From NCBI GenBank assembly GCA_018398765.1, contig JAHBMJ010003070.1, positions 30,404 to 94,403 of the forward strand: a stretch of DNA of 64,000 nucleotides, in the 5' to 3' direction. Both the position numbers and the translations under genes were made by a program. Positions 36,652-48,547 of this stretch are shown piece by piece; the first letter of the stretch is position 1; every line of letters begins with the position of its first letter. This stretch comes from Chromera velia (taxonomy: Eukaryota; Sar; Chromeraceae). The notes below the pieces were generated by a model, which had not been told where the DNA came from, ran no database searches, and saw nothing but the letters and a program-made list of their open reading frames with translations.

Positions 36652-39600
36652 TCAGCGCTCAAGGGGGTCATCGAATTCCTCCTCCTTCACCCTCATCAAC
36701 GGGTCCATCGAGGAGTTGGACGAGCCTCTCCGCAGCCCCGAGGAAGAAGAAGACGAAGAAGAAGAGGAAGACTGCCCTTCACCCGACGACCACCGGGGCG
36801 CCCCACGCTGGTGCCCCATATGCTGCCGGGCTGCACCCACTGCGAAGGGAACGGGGCCCGAAGGGGGCCCCCCACCCTCCTGCTTCACAGCAAAAGAAGG
36901 ACCCCCGGCAAACGGTCCACGGCCCCAGGCGGGCCCCGGCCCTGGCCCGAGGAGTCCGGGGCCTCTGGGGGCCACACCCCCTCCGGGAGGGAATGGAGGA
37001 GAAGGAAATCCGAGGGGCGGGGGAAAGGGGAAGGGGGGAAGAGGAGGACGAGGGAGGCGGTGGGAGGGACCTGGAGGGAAGGGAGGAAGGGGCGCACCCG
37101 GAGAGGCGACGGGGGCGCGCACGGGCATGGGCTCAGGTTCTTGCTGCTGCATACGCTCTCGCGCTTGAGGGTCGGGGCGAGGGGCAGAAGCTGCTGGTGG
37201 GGATCGATCATCGTTCTTCTGCTGCTGTTGGTTGTAGATTTTCAAGGCAGCTGCGAGTCCCTTTTGGGCCCTTTTCTCTGTCTCTTTCGGCTTCAGTATG
37301 ACAAGCTTATCTTTGTTTGATGGAAGAAGTCCTTGTCGCTGCTTGGCCTTTGCCTTTGCATTTGCGGCGTTCTTGGATGCTTTTGTCTCTGCTGCTTCTT
37401 TCAGGACGGCTTTGGGCTTGGGCTGTTGCTGCTTGGCCTTTGCGTTTGCCTTCGGGGACTCGGCCTTTGCCTCTGATGCTGGGTCGGGTTGGGTACTCGC
37501 AGCGGCTGTCTTCGCCTTGGCTTTCGCTTTCGCTTTTGCGGTAGGGGGGGGGGCGGGAAGAGCAGCAGCACCCCCGCCGCAGGGCGCAGGACCTGGACCC
37601 TTGGGTGGAGGTGTGCACTTGGGACACTTGGAGCGTTTTCTGTTGTGTGCACAGAGGGCCTTGCCGTAACATTCCTGGCAGTCAGGGAGGGCTAGGCCGT
37701 GGGTGCAGATTTTTTCTTTGTCCTCTTTCTCCTGCCGTCTCGCTCGTGCACGCCGTCTCCTCCTGATCTTGTTTTTGCGTCGCCGTCTCTTGAGCCACAT
37801 CGGTTGCTTGGCAATACGGGGCTGCAGGCAGAGAGGGGAAATGGGTATGGAAGAAACACAGAAAGAACAGGAAGTCGATTCTCGGGCTGCGTGCCAACTA
37901 AGAGTCCAAGAGAGGACGGTAGCTCGGCACCCCCCATCGAGGGTGTGAGGACCGAAAAAGCGAAGGAGGGGCGGAAGAAGGACGCATGAAAGAAACCGTG
38001 TGGCGCAAGAGCTCGCACACGTCGGTCAAGCAAGCAAATAACAAAGAAGAACAGGAGTTGACCAAAAGAGGATTTGCACCAGAGAAAGACTCGATTGAAG
38101 CATCCACACAGTCACAGAAACACGACAGATCGAGGCACCAGGACAGACAATCAACCGGAGAAAGAAGGAACGGAAGGAAGGGGCCCACAGGCAGACTATA
38201 TGTTTCTTCTTCTCCCTTCTTTTCTTCATGAGACAGACAGACAGACAGACTCTATCGTCTTTTCTTTCCTTTTTCTCTTCCTTTCTACACAGCCAGCCAG
38301 ACAGACAGATTTTCCGTTCTTTCTTTTTCTTCCTTTCCTTCTCATGATTCATCGTCAAAAAGGACAGACCAAGAGGCAGGCAGATAGAAAGACACGATCA
38401 CACGGCAGACCTACTCACTCACCTGAAGGTGCGGAGGGCGATCCCAGGGGCTCCAGTCCTCCAGCATCCACCTCAGGTGTTCCTCTCCCGAGTGCTTCAC
38501 GATCTCCCTAAGGGACCTTTTGGCGTTATGAGAGAGGCCCTTCTCGTAGTCGTCGTTGTGGGACTTCACCCACATGTGGAACCTCGCGAACCCCTCTTGG
38601 TCTCTGCAACCGGCCATGCACAGAGCGAGGCAGGGAGGAAGGAAGAGGGGGACAGATCGAGAGAGAGAAACGAAAGTGAAGGAGTTGATGGATGAAGGAA
38701 GGAATGGTTAAATGGAAGACGCACATGCCTATTGAAGCGAATTAACGAGGTGGATAAATAGGGGGTGTAGAGAGAAACTCAAGGGCCACTACACACACAA
38801 AGACAGAGGGAGACACGCTAAGTCCAAGTAATTCAGAGCGCCGACCCACCCATTCACGCAGAAATAAAGTAAGACAGAATTGGCTCCCAGTCACAGCGGA
38901 CGGATCAAAAACGCGCATTGCAATGCCCCACCAATCCCTCCGTCTTCCAATAACTCACTGACCGATTTAGGTTTGCGACCATCTTGTCGTACCTCTGCCC
39001 TGCTCTCTCGAGCCCATGCACGAAGGAAGGCCACTTGGTGGTCAGGTGCCAGTGCAGCACCGTCACCCACTTCCGCATGATCTCCACGGTCTCCCTATAC
39101 CCCAACCGAACCATTCGACGCTCCTCAAAGTCATGACCCCCCATCCGGCACAGCCAGTTGAACAACCGCCACTCCCGCTCTTGCAGCACACGCTTTGCGG
39201 AGAGAAGGGTCGTGCCCTTGACGGCATGACGGATGAACAGAGAAACTTCTTCTCTGATGTCTTGAGGGGGAGGGGGGGGGTCGTTGACCTTGTCCTTCGC
39301 GATGAATTCTGCTACTTTCACTTCATACGCACGGATGCGACGGGCCACCACAGTGCCGTGACCGAACAAATCACCAGGCTCGGGCTCACCCCACTTACAA
39401 GGAGGGTCCTGTGCCCGAAGCCGGCGGAGACACTCCCATGCCCCCTGGGCACGGGCAGCGTCGGGGAGTTTTCTGCTCCATCGCGGCATGGGTAGGTGTG
39501 GCACACCGGATCGAATCTCGTGCCACAAATAGTCAAGTACCCCCACCTGCTTGCCCTCTATGGCAGCCTTGACAACCCACTGATCGAACGCGAACCTGAC

Positions 39601-40704
39601 CACCCTCTCCTCTGCCCTCATCCATTCCAGCATAGGAATGTTCCCCATTTGCGCGGCAGCCTCTGCAGGGGGTTTGTTGGTTCGCCTGCAGCGAGGATTT
39701 GCCACTTTTCGTCTGTACTGGGTAAGGGCCAGTTCATTCTCCCCAGCAGCCAAGACTGCGAGATCGTCCCCCCACTTGTAGATCGCCTTTGCACACTCGT
39801 CATGACCCCCACGAATGGCGTACCACATCAGACGTGTGACAACGAGGGGAGGGTGGATAGGTTTTCGGGTTTCGAATTCAGCCGGGTCAGGCATGGGAGT
39901 TGTGTAGGCATCCCCACTTTTCATGAATGCGCTAATGTCTCCCCTCCATGTCCTCAGGCAGAGCACGGAGAGAGCAGGGTGGAGGTGGAGGTGAAGATAT
40001 GGTTCCCACCTTTTCTTCTCTTCGTTCCACCAACGCTCTCGCATGAGGCGATTAATGAATTCTGGGTGGACGCGTTTCAGTTGGGTAATGTCGGTTTCAT
40101 CTCCGAAACTTGCTCGGAGCTGCGTCTTGAAGGTCTTGATGTATTTGATCATCGCTAGGGCATTGTCACCTCCTGCTGCGGCCGCGTGCCAGGCGCACTT
40201 TTTGAAAAAGACCTTCAAATGACGGAGCACCTGTCTCTTGAACTTATCTGCGAAGTATTTGAAGTTCATTAGAGCGTGTGGGTGTGATGCGGTCTTCGCG
40301 AAGGCCTCCATGAGGGCGAGGGTGTTTGAGAAACCCATCACCTGTTCTCGGTTCCAGATGTATCTGCGAGGGACACTCTCGTACAAGACGTATGTCGTTT
40401 GGGGGTATTTGTGCAGCTCGAGCAGCAAATGGCCCTGTCCAATCTCCACCATCTTTGCCAGCAAGGCCTCGCTGGGCGGAGTTTCGGGAAATTCCATCAG
40501 CCAGTGCAGGAACGGCGCACCGATCGTCTGTGTGATGGCGCAGTTGATAGTCATTCCCGTCACCCCAAAGGTCGACAGGATCCTCTCGTTCAGGTCTTTG
40601 CAGACGAGTCGAAGGGGAAAAACGGCCCCACTGCCAACGAAAAGCTCAATCTCAACCGGTGGCTGGCTGATGAGCTTGATGAAGGTGACCTTTTCTTGTC
40701 TCAT
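36652..40704 (-). CDS. Ankyrin-like repeat protein with Cys/His zinc motif and Pro/Lys-rich tail
   Basis: Complete three-exon gene read from 40704 to 36652: 38963-40704, 38423-38603 and 36652-37821, about 1,030 residues, phases 2 then 0, acceptors TTGCAG and CCTGCAG. The first exon has an F-box-like start (VFPLRLVCKDLNERI) and repeated helical units of ankyrin-like pattern (CAWHAAAAGGDNALAMIKYI, LMWYAIRGGHDECAKAIYKW, PPAEAAAQMGNIPMLEWMRA). The third exon opens with an Arg/Lys run, then two CxH-x6-CxxC units (CTHGLALPDCQEC and CAHNRKRSKCPKC, residues about 680-710, near 37615-37707), a KAKAKAKAK region, a Pro/Gly-rich segment and a Ser-rich end. A nuclear adaptor role with zinc binding is inference; no enzyme is seen. 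Confidence 0.8.
38189..38345. repeat. ACAG/CTTT simple repeats with a TTCTTCATGA cassette in an intron
   Basis: The intron between exons 2 and 3 holds TTTCTTCTTCTCCCTTCTTT, then TCATGA and (GACA)n. This is the inverse complement of the cassette found twice in the GTCT arrays at 47622-47870. Confidence 0.7.
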
Positions 40705-40879
40705 TTTCGTTGCTTTGAGAGAAATAAAAGGACGTCTAGACGATATAGGAGTCTATTTGAAAGTACCAACTCGCCAAACACGAAATTGGCAATAACGGGC
40801 GTGGCTCTCTCGCGCTCACAGAAGCTGGGTGTGTCCCAGGAAGAAGCAGTCTTCCTTCTTTCTAAGGAACACCTTGCAA

Positions 40880-41694
40880 GAGCTCAGTCTGCACAGCCAG
40901 ATCCATCCGGCCGGGTGTTGCGCAAACAGCAGGCCACAATAGTCAGGCAGCTCGACTTTCCTTCGGAATTATCAGTACATATATGACATGGAGGCGTCAA
41001 TTAAGTGTACTGTCAGTGAAGGTGGTGTTGGATGATCGAGGATCAAGGGATCATCGAGAAGAGAGAAAAGAGAAGAGAAAAATACCGCCCAGACCTCAGA
41101 CCCCGACGACGTCAGGGTTAGAGGCGCACGACGCTGGCTTGGGGGGGGCCGCGGAGCCAGAGAGTGACGGGGGTACGTTCCCATGCACTCCAGCCGCGGG
41201 TCATGTTTGGGCGCCACGTGGGGCAGACACGCGCGCGCTCGATGGGGGGGGCGTTCATCACTGACACGCGGGTGATGTATCACTGACACGCGGGCGTACA
41301 TCACCCGCGCGTGGATCACCCGCGTGCATCACTCTGAGACACCGATACATGCATGCATGTGATGAACGCGCTGCATGTTTCTGATATATATACAATGCGA
41401 TGTATATACAATACATACTGTCTCTGAACCAGCCATGCATACTGTCTCTGAACCAGCCATCATGATGCATCAGTCAGGAATCTTGTTGTGTTTTGTGACT
41501 CATCGCAGCAACAGCGAGAGAGGAGACTTAATATCTGATGGACCTCTGTGTGAGTGCTGCAGTCATTTGCCCGCAAACTGACCAACATGCACAGACAACG
41601 CCAGCGAGAAGCACCAAATCCCGCATCCAGAAACCAAAGAAATAAAAATAAGGCAAGAGACCAACGTAGATTCTTGTGAATGTGTGCAGGAGAA

Positions 41695-41729
<35 letters not shown>

Positions 41730-41871
41730 CGTACTAATTTATATATAGGATCGAGTGCATGCAAAAGAGTTTGATGCATTCGATCATCTTACTCCCAAAA
41801 AAATTTTTCGCGCCTGCGGCGCGCCAAAATTTGGTCGGCCCGCACGTAGGAATTTTGTCCCAGCCCTCATC
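40880..41871. repeat. First copy of a near-identical direct duplication
   Basis: It matches 42156-43131 at a fixed offset of 1,276 bp up to about 41815, including the exact length (29 nt) of the AT microsatellite near 41697-41725. One difference seen: CATGCAAAAG at 41759 against CATACAAAAG at 43035. After ATTTTTCGCG the copies differ by indels and end near GTCCCAGCCC. Confidence 0.92.
41265..41313. repeat. GC-rich inverted repeat (hairpin)
   Basis: CACGCGGGTGATGTA (41265-41279) pairs with TACATCACCCGCGCGTG (41297-41313), with a 2-base bulge. It recurs in the second copy 1,276 bp downstream (42541-42589). A 24-bp tandem pair with ACTGTCTCTGAACCAGCC follows near 41414-41461. Confidence 0.7.
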
Positions 41872-42154
41872 GAAGAGCTAGGTTTGCCTTTGAGACGCGG
41901 GCGTACACCGTCGACCATACACCGTGCAGGGGCTATGTGAGATACGACCTGGCGCTCTAGAGAGCCGGGATCGCGCTCAGAGGGCCGGGTCGGCGCGAAG
42001 CACACCGGCTTCAGAGACGGTATTCCCGGCTTCAGAGAGCCGGGAATTGCAACATGCATGCAAGAATAAAGAAAATGCAGAAAATGCAGAGAGCCGGGAA
42101 GCCAGATACATGCATCGCCCTTCGTACATGCATGAAACAGACAAATGACCTTCA
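41872..42154. other. Unique spacer between the duplicate copies
   Basis: It contains irregular repeats of AGAGAGCCGGGA-type words (41957-42100). No gene. Confidence 0.5.
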
Positions 42155-42155
42155 N
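42155..42155. other. Single ambiguous base (N)
   Basis: The only N in the window lies one base before the second duplicate copy begins, so it probably marks a contig join. Confidence 0.9.
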
Positions 42156-42970
42156 GAGCTCAGTCTGCACAGCCAGATCCATCCGGCCGGGTGTTGCGCA
42201 AACAGCAGGCCACAATAGTCAGGCAGCTCGACTTTCCTTCGGAATTATCAGTACATATATGACATGGAGGCGTCAATTAAGTGTACTGTCAGTGAAGGTG
42301 GTGTTGGATGATCGAGGATCAAGGGATCATCGAGAAGAGAGAAAAGAGAAGAGAAAAATACCGCCCAGACCTCAGACCCCGACGACGTCAGGGTTAGAGG
42401 CGCACGACGCTGGCTTGGGGGGGGCCGCGGAGCCAGAGAGTGACGGGGGTACGTTCCCATGCACTCCAGCCGCGGGTCATGTTTGGGCGCCACGTGGGGC
42501 AGACACGCGCGCGCTCGATGGGGGGGGCGTTCATCACTGACACGCGGGTGATGTATCACTGACACGCGGGCGTACATCACCCGCGCGTGGATCACCCGCG
42601 TGCATCACTCTGAGACACCGATACATGCATGCATGTGATGAACGCGCTGCATGTTTCTGATATATATACAATGCGATGTATATACAATACATACTGTCTC
42701 TGAACCAGCCATGCATACTGTCTCTGAACCAGCCATCATGATGCATCAGTCAGGAATCTTGTTGTGTTTTGTGACTCATCGCAGCAACAGCGAGAGAGGA
42801 GACTTAATATCTGATGGACCTCTGTGTGAGTGCTGCAGTCATTTGCCCGCAAACTGACCAACATGCACAGACAACGCCAGCGAGAAGCACCAAATCCCGC
42901 ATCCAGAAACCAAAGAAATAAAAATAAGGCAAGAGACCAACGTAGATTCTTGTGAATGTGTGCAGGAGAA

Positions 42971-43005
<35 letters not shown>

Positions 43006-43131
43006 CGTACTAATTTATATATAGGATCGAGTGCATACAAAAGAGTTTGATGCATTCGATCATCTTACTCCCAAAAAAATTTTTCGCGCAAAATTTTTGT
43101 CAGCTTGCACGTAGGAATTTTGTCCCAGCCC
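42156..43131. repeat. Second copy of the near-identical direct duplication
   Basis: See 40880-41871. The copy begins at GAGCTCAGTCTGCAC right after the N and fades near 43131. Confidence 0.92.
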
Positions 43132-43959
43132 CGATCTGGGCCCCTGCAAGGAAAACCCACCTCCGTCATGCAGCATGATATCGACTCAGCGTGCAATTAA
43201 TTGATATTGTGGTGCGGCGCCGGTCACCCCACCATGGCGCCGCCGCAGAGCGGCGCCGCCGTGCTCGATCAGTCCGAGATCGATATTCAGAGCGAACCCT
43301 CGTTTGCCGGGGCTCAGAGCCTCGGTTCTTGTCTAGATCTGTACACCCCCGCGACCTGGGTCAACAGGTAACGCACGCGTGTGTCCCCCGATCGTGACAC
43401 CCATCTATCACGTATGGCAGGCTCCGTGCAAATTAACGGTCACGAGAAAACAATCCCTCCGCATAACATGCAGAGAGAAACGCGTGCCCCTATAATCACC
43501 CCCGGCGTCTATAGGTGACCCCTCTATGAGGGTTGGCGGGCGGCGGGGAACATGAAATCTCGGAGACCCCCCCCCCCTCAGGAGACCCACAGACGGCGGG
43601 GAGGTTTTGTTCTCCGAAGACCCCCCCCCAATATAAATCCAGCGAATTATAATGAATTAATTATGCATGTATGCATATATATATCAAATATGTATCCTAG
43701 TATGTATCGATCATGCAATGCATACCTACATTGATCTATGCCTAAATCTATATAGCTGACATCTAGCTGCACGGCTAGCTTGTCTAGAGACTCAGGAGCT
43801 GGAGACAAAAGACAAATACCGCAATACTTATACGTAGAGAGTTCCACCTGAAGGCCTTCCCACTATGCTCATCTGTTGCCAGGGCTAGCAGGGCAGAAGC
43901 AGAAGCAGATCGATAGCACAGACACAGAGGCACACAACTGAGGGCCTGAAAGGAAACGA
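43132..43959. other. Intergenic, no gene recognised
   Basis: It holds a GC-rich GGCGCCG-rich patch (43211-43262), runs of C (43567-43578, 43621-43629) and an AT-rich part (43630-43760). Confidence 0.45.
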
Positions 43960-46258
43960 AAGGAAAGATATCCCGAGAAGGGAAGACAGAGCTGACCACG
44001 GAGGAGAAAGCTCTCCTTGAGGTAAACGAGGGAAGAATCTCAGAAGATGGAAAGGTTATGTATTGTGATAAGTGTACTGAGAGGCAGGGGAAGGAAGTAA
44101 AAATCAAACTGAAGCACCTTTTCCATCTCCGAGAGGTCCTTTGGGAGAAAGAAGTACCACATCCAAACAAGAAGAAGGCCGAAGCAGGAGAGAAGGTAGT
44201 GACAAAGGGTGGACATTTCACAACGGACGATCACTAGAAAGCCCTCAAGCCCAAGAAGGGCAAACAAACAACTGTGTCTGACTTTTTTAGCAAGAAAGTC
44301 ACGAAAACAGAGGAAGCTTCCAGCCAAACTTCAAGCCACGCTGGGGAATCACCGGTGTCTGCAGCTGCTGAGACCCAGCAAGTCAACCAAAACCAAGAAG
44401 ATGAACCCATACGGTCGCTCCGGCGGCCTTGTCGCAGAGTCAGTGCAATCCACTAGGGCAGCGCATCTTTCTTCAGATTATCTAAACAAGCCGCATACCT
44501 CAAGATATTCTACATTTTCAAAAAGCTGGAGCAAATTTCTTAAGAATGGTCTCCAAATCCCATGAAGACCTCGGGCGGCTGTTCACCCTCCACACTCAAA
44601 ATTGCTCTAGAGAGGTCAAAAAGCGCCCTTTCCCGTATCAAGTCCCAGTTCATCGAATAGATGAGGAGTGGTTAGAGAAATTCTACCTATCTCTCCATCC
44701 CGTGCCAGGCAGGAAATACACATGGATTCAAAGTGACGAGTATGAGAAAGCCAATTAGATTGCATTCGATCGCATTCGATAAGTCCCCACTGGCATGGGG
44801 AAAGTCTTCTACAAAGGCGACTGTGAAGAAGCTCATGGAGCTATAAAGAACTCTGAAAAGAAAGGTCTGTAACTCTAGGAAATTTTGCAGAATGATAAAG
44901 TGAAACACACTTCAACTTGACATCTGTTACATGTGCTTTCTTTTGACTGCTTGCAGAAGTATCGATACGCTGAAGAACTTTTGAAGATTCAATGGGCTCT
45001 GGAAAGTCCCTCAACAACTGCAGATGAGCGTAACGAGCTACTGACATGGAGACAGTCCATTTTCCCTGAGCACGAGGTGGGTATATCTGTATATGCTTTT
45101 TTAACCTGCTATTTTATGCCTCTTGTGACAGATATGCATCAATGACATTCTTCAATGTGTCGTACAAGCAACAATGCAACATGCATGCTGGTTGACGATG
45201 ATTGTCTACATCAGTTGCTGTTTGTACGCCTGTTTGTATGTAGAAGGAAAAAGCATTGGTCAAGACATGGACAGATGCATTGACGGGAACATTCAGAAGC
45301 TCGCTGCGGGAGAGAAAGTGGGATCGCATTCTGAAAGAAGTCAAAGACTTTAAAGGATAGATAGAGGCATGGGAGAGAAGCACACGGGTGATGGGGTTCC
45401 TGGACCAGCACGCACTCTTGCGAAACTTTTTCACCCTACTGGAGGAAGGAAAATTAGAGGGGACCCCCATTTTTGATCTGATCCCTGCCTGGACAAACAG
45501 AATGATGGGGTGGAAAAATGCACCCCTGGGTCCGGCCCGGAGTGCTTTCTTGCACAGTCTCTACATTCACGGATACGAGGTGCATGTCTCTCTCCATAAA
45601 AACTTGGTGGGGATTTCTGAGCGCTGGTTTCAGAGGCAAAGAGCCGCTGCAAACTTCGGAGACCACAATTTTTTTGACACAAGCAAACAGACCATGAAGA
45701 CGCGGTTTGAAGCAGGCATCTGCCAGGCCCCCCCACCCATCCGACCAGACAGAAAACATAGACTGACCTGCCATCTCGACATCTCCAAGAACAATCCAGC
45801 GGTGCTTTACTACTCCAGGTCAGTGACTGAGTGAGTGTGTGAGTGAATGAGTCGGTGCTAGGAGTCGGTGGGTGGGCCAGTGCATAAGTGAGTGAGTGAG
45901 TCAATGAGTCAGTGAGTCAGTGAGTAAATGAAGGAGAGAGTGAGTGAGTGAGTGAGTGAGTGAGGGACTGTGTGAGTGAGCGTATGACTGCATGAGTGAA
46001 TGAGTGAGTGAGTGAGTGAGTGAGTGAATGAGTGACCACATGACTGACTCCATGAATGCTCTATCCATACAATCTGCTTGGCAATGCAGGCTTAACGTAT
46101 GGATTGGGGGAGTTGGGGAGAAGGCTTACATGTCGGGGGAATCGTACAAGCCTCTGGAGGCCCCCCTACCTGAGGGGGAGATTGTAGAGTACATCACCAC
46201 GTGTCTGATCACGCTGCACGACGTTCCCTACATGATTTTCCCAAAGACCCTCTCCTGA
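43960..46258 (+). pseudogene. Spliced gene of unknown function with two in-frame stops
   Basis: Exon blocks: about 43985-44456 (MYCDKCTERQGKEVKIKLKH, then after TAG at 44235-44237 KKGKQTTVSDFFSKKVTKTE), about 44546-44757 (DEEWLEKFYLSLHPVPGRKY), 44957-45076 (phase 0 at both ends), 45244-45818 (stop TAG at 45358-45360 inside, then GFLDQHALLRNFFTLLEEGK and ARSAFLHSLYIHGYEVHVSL) and 46090-46258 (LNVWIGGVGEKAYMSG to TGA). The last three junctions keep phase (0, 0, 2). QTTVSDFF resembles PIP-box-like sequences, but that alone proves nothing. Two nonsense codons in otherwise clean exons suggest recent loss of function. Family not recognised. Confidence 0.5.
45825..46045. repeat. (GAGT)n tetranucleotide array filling an intron
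   Basis: The array starts directly at the splice donor (AG|GTCAGTGACTGAGTGAGTG) and fills most of intron 45819-46089. Confidence 0.9.
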
Positions 46259-46630
46259 ATGATGAGAAAAAATTCTGAGATGACTGCCTTGCAGTTATCC
46301 TCGAGTCGAATCATGTGTTCTTCAATGTCACGGCTGATAGAGACACAATCATGGCTCTATGGATTGTCGAACAGATCTGTCTGCGCCTTGAAGGCAAGCA
46401 GACATAGACAGGCTTAGGGTGTATCCCACACTCATAAAAAAACATGCACAAGTCGGTGGTTCTAAGATCAAGCCTCTTGTCCATTGGACCGTTTCTCATA
46501 GATGCAGGGCTTCTCCCCAAAGTTGACCCCGAATGTATTCAGGTCCGCACTTGGAGACCCAAAGATTTCACTTCCGATTTCCTAGCCAATTTCACCACCT
46601 AGCTCTTCTCCAGTCCCAAAGCCCTAACTG
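46259..46630. other. 3' flank, no gene
   Basis: Coding-like composition fades after 46258; AT-rich from about 46640. Nothing recognised. Confidence 0.4.
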
Positions 46631-47045
46631 CATTTCTACTCTGAAAAAATATTTTTCATTTTTACATATTTTTTCTTTAAATTAAAAAAGCATTTCAATG
46701 TAGTGATACGTCTATATTAGAAGGCTTTACAGCTTTAGTTTCTAATTCATTATAATTCAAAAGTTATGAATATTTATTTTCTTACATGGGTATAAAGTTT
46801 AGTCACTTATGCTATAAGTTATACATAGTAAACCTAACGGCATTTCTACTCTGAAAAAATAGTTTTTATTTTTACAGTTTTTTTCTTTAAATTAAAAAAG
46901 CATTTCAATGTAGTGATAGGTTTATATTAGAAGGCTTTACAGCTTGAATTTCAGCTTCTAACTCATTGTAATTCAAAAGTTATGAATATTTATTTTCTTG
47001 GGTATAAAGCTAGGCCGCTTGTGCATAGTAAACCCAACTACATAG
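46631..47045. repeat. Tandem duplication, 210-bp unit
   Basis: CATTTCTACTCTGAAAAAAT begins at 46631 and again at 46841. The units share most bases to CATAGTAAACC, with small indels near 46785 and 47000. AT-rich and non-coding. Confidence 0.85.
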
Positions 47046-47282
47046 TGACTTTCAGCGTGCTTCCCTAACTCTTTCCCAATCTTGAAGTGACAAGTGGCTG
47101 CCTGCAAGAAACAAAAAAGAACAATGACCCCCCCAGTCACCCTTCTAACTTGAAGGGAAGTAAGGAAATGCGACAAGGGGGTGGTTGTGACGTCTTCCAT
47201 CTCTTCGACCTCTTTCTCCTCCCCCTCCCCCTCTCTCTCTTCTGCATTCTTCTCAAAAATATGAGCAGCGAGCTGATGTGGG

Positions 47283-47749
47283 AGTGAGTGAATGAGTGAG
47301 TGAGTAACTAAGTGAAACTGAATGAGAACGAGTGAGTGAGCGAGTGAGTGAGTGAGAGTGAATGAGAGTGGGTCAGAGCGAGTGAGAGCGAGTGAGTTGG
47401 AGTGAGTGAGTGAATGAGTGACTGAGTGAGTGAGTGAGTGTGAGTGAGTGAGTGAGTGAGTGTGTGAGAAAGAATAAGTTGGAGTGAGTGAGAGCGAGTG
47501 AGTGTGAGAGTGAGGGTAAGAGTCAATAAGTGAGTGAGTGAGTGAGTGAGAGAGTGACTGAGTGAGTAAGTGAGCGAGTGAGTGAGGTCTGTCGGTCTGT
47601 CTGTTTGTCTGTCTGTCTGTTTGTTGTATTCATGAAGAAAAGGAGGGAGAAGAAGAAAAAACATATTGTCTGTCTGTCTGTCTGTCTGTGTATCTGTCTG
47701 TCTGTCCGTCCGTCCGTCCGTCCATCCACCCCGTCCGCCTGTCTTTCGA

Positions 47750-47782
<33 letters not shown>

Positions 47783-47823
47783 TGTGTTCATGAAGAAAAG
47801 GAGGGAGAAGAAGAAAAAACATA

Positions 47824-47865
<42 letters not shown>

Positions 47866-48186
47866 GGGGGGTGGTGGAGAAAGAGTGAGTTTGAGTGAGT
47901 GAGAGTGAATGAGAGTGAGAGAGTGAGTGAGTGAATGAGTGAGTGAGAGAGTGAGTGAGTGAGTGAGTGAGTGAGTAGGTGAGGCAGTGAGTGAGTGAGT
48001 GACTGAGTGAGTGAGTTAGGGTGAGTGAGCTAGGTGAGTGAGTCAGGCTGAGTGAGTTAGAGTGAGTGAGTGAGTGAGTGAGTGAGTGAGTATGTGAGTG
48101 ATTGAGAGTGTGTGAGAGTGAGTGAGAGTGTAAGTGAGAGTGAGAGTGAGAGTGAGTGAGTGAGTGAGTATGTGAGTGATTGAGAG

Positions 48187-48224
<38 letters not shown>

Positions 48225-48288
48225 TGAGTGAGTGAGTGAGTAAGTGAGAGTGAGAGTGAGAGTGAGAGTGAATGAGAGTGAGTGAGAG

Positions 48289-48337
<49 letters not shown>

Positions 48338-48384
48338 AAGTGTGAGTGAGTGAGTGAGTGAGTGAGTGAGTATGAGAGTGAGCC
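47283..48384. repeat. Tetranucleotide satellite block: (GAGT)n and (GTCT)n
   Basis: GAGT/GAGAGT arrays at 47283-47585 and 47883-48384 flank (GTCT)n arrays at 47590-47870. Two copies of a purine cassette containing TCATGAAGAAAAGGAGGGAG interrupt the GTCT arrays (47630-47680 and 47788-47827). All open frames here are repeat translations. Confidence 0.92.
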
Positions 48385-48428
48385 CCCCCCACCCTCACTG
48401 AAAGAACGCCCTGACTAGCTCTGACAGG

Positions 48429-48547
48429 TTTGCGGGGAAGAGGAGACGGAGGACGAAGAGTTCCCAGCCAGCCTGGCAGCCAGCAAAGCAAGCTGGATGC
48501 AAGAGAGGCTTTCCATTCAGCTAACACGGGACGCAAGGAGTCTCTGA
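48429..48547 (+). other. Possible terminal exon (very tentative)
   Basis: After CTGACAG a frame reads GEEETEDEEFPASLAASKAS and ends in TGA (48545-48547). It follows the GAGT array as the last exon of the locus ending 46258 follows its own array. No upstream partner was identified. Confidence 0.15.

Noticed and set aside
36811-37669. Long plus-strand open frames opposite the ankyrin/zinc gene
   Set aside because: They mirror GC-rich Pro/Gly and KAK repeats of the minus-strand gene, which has splice support and domains.
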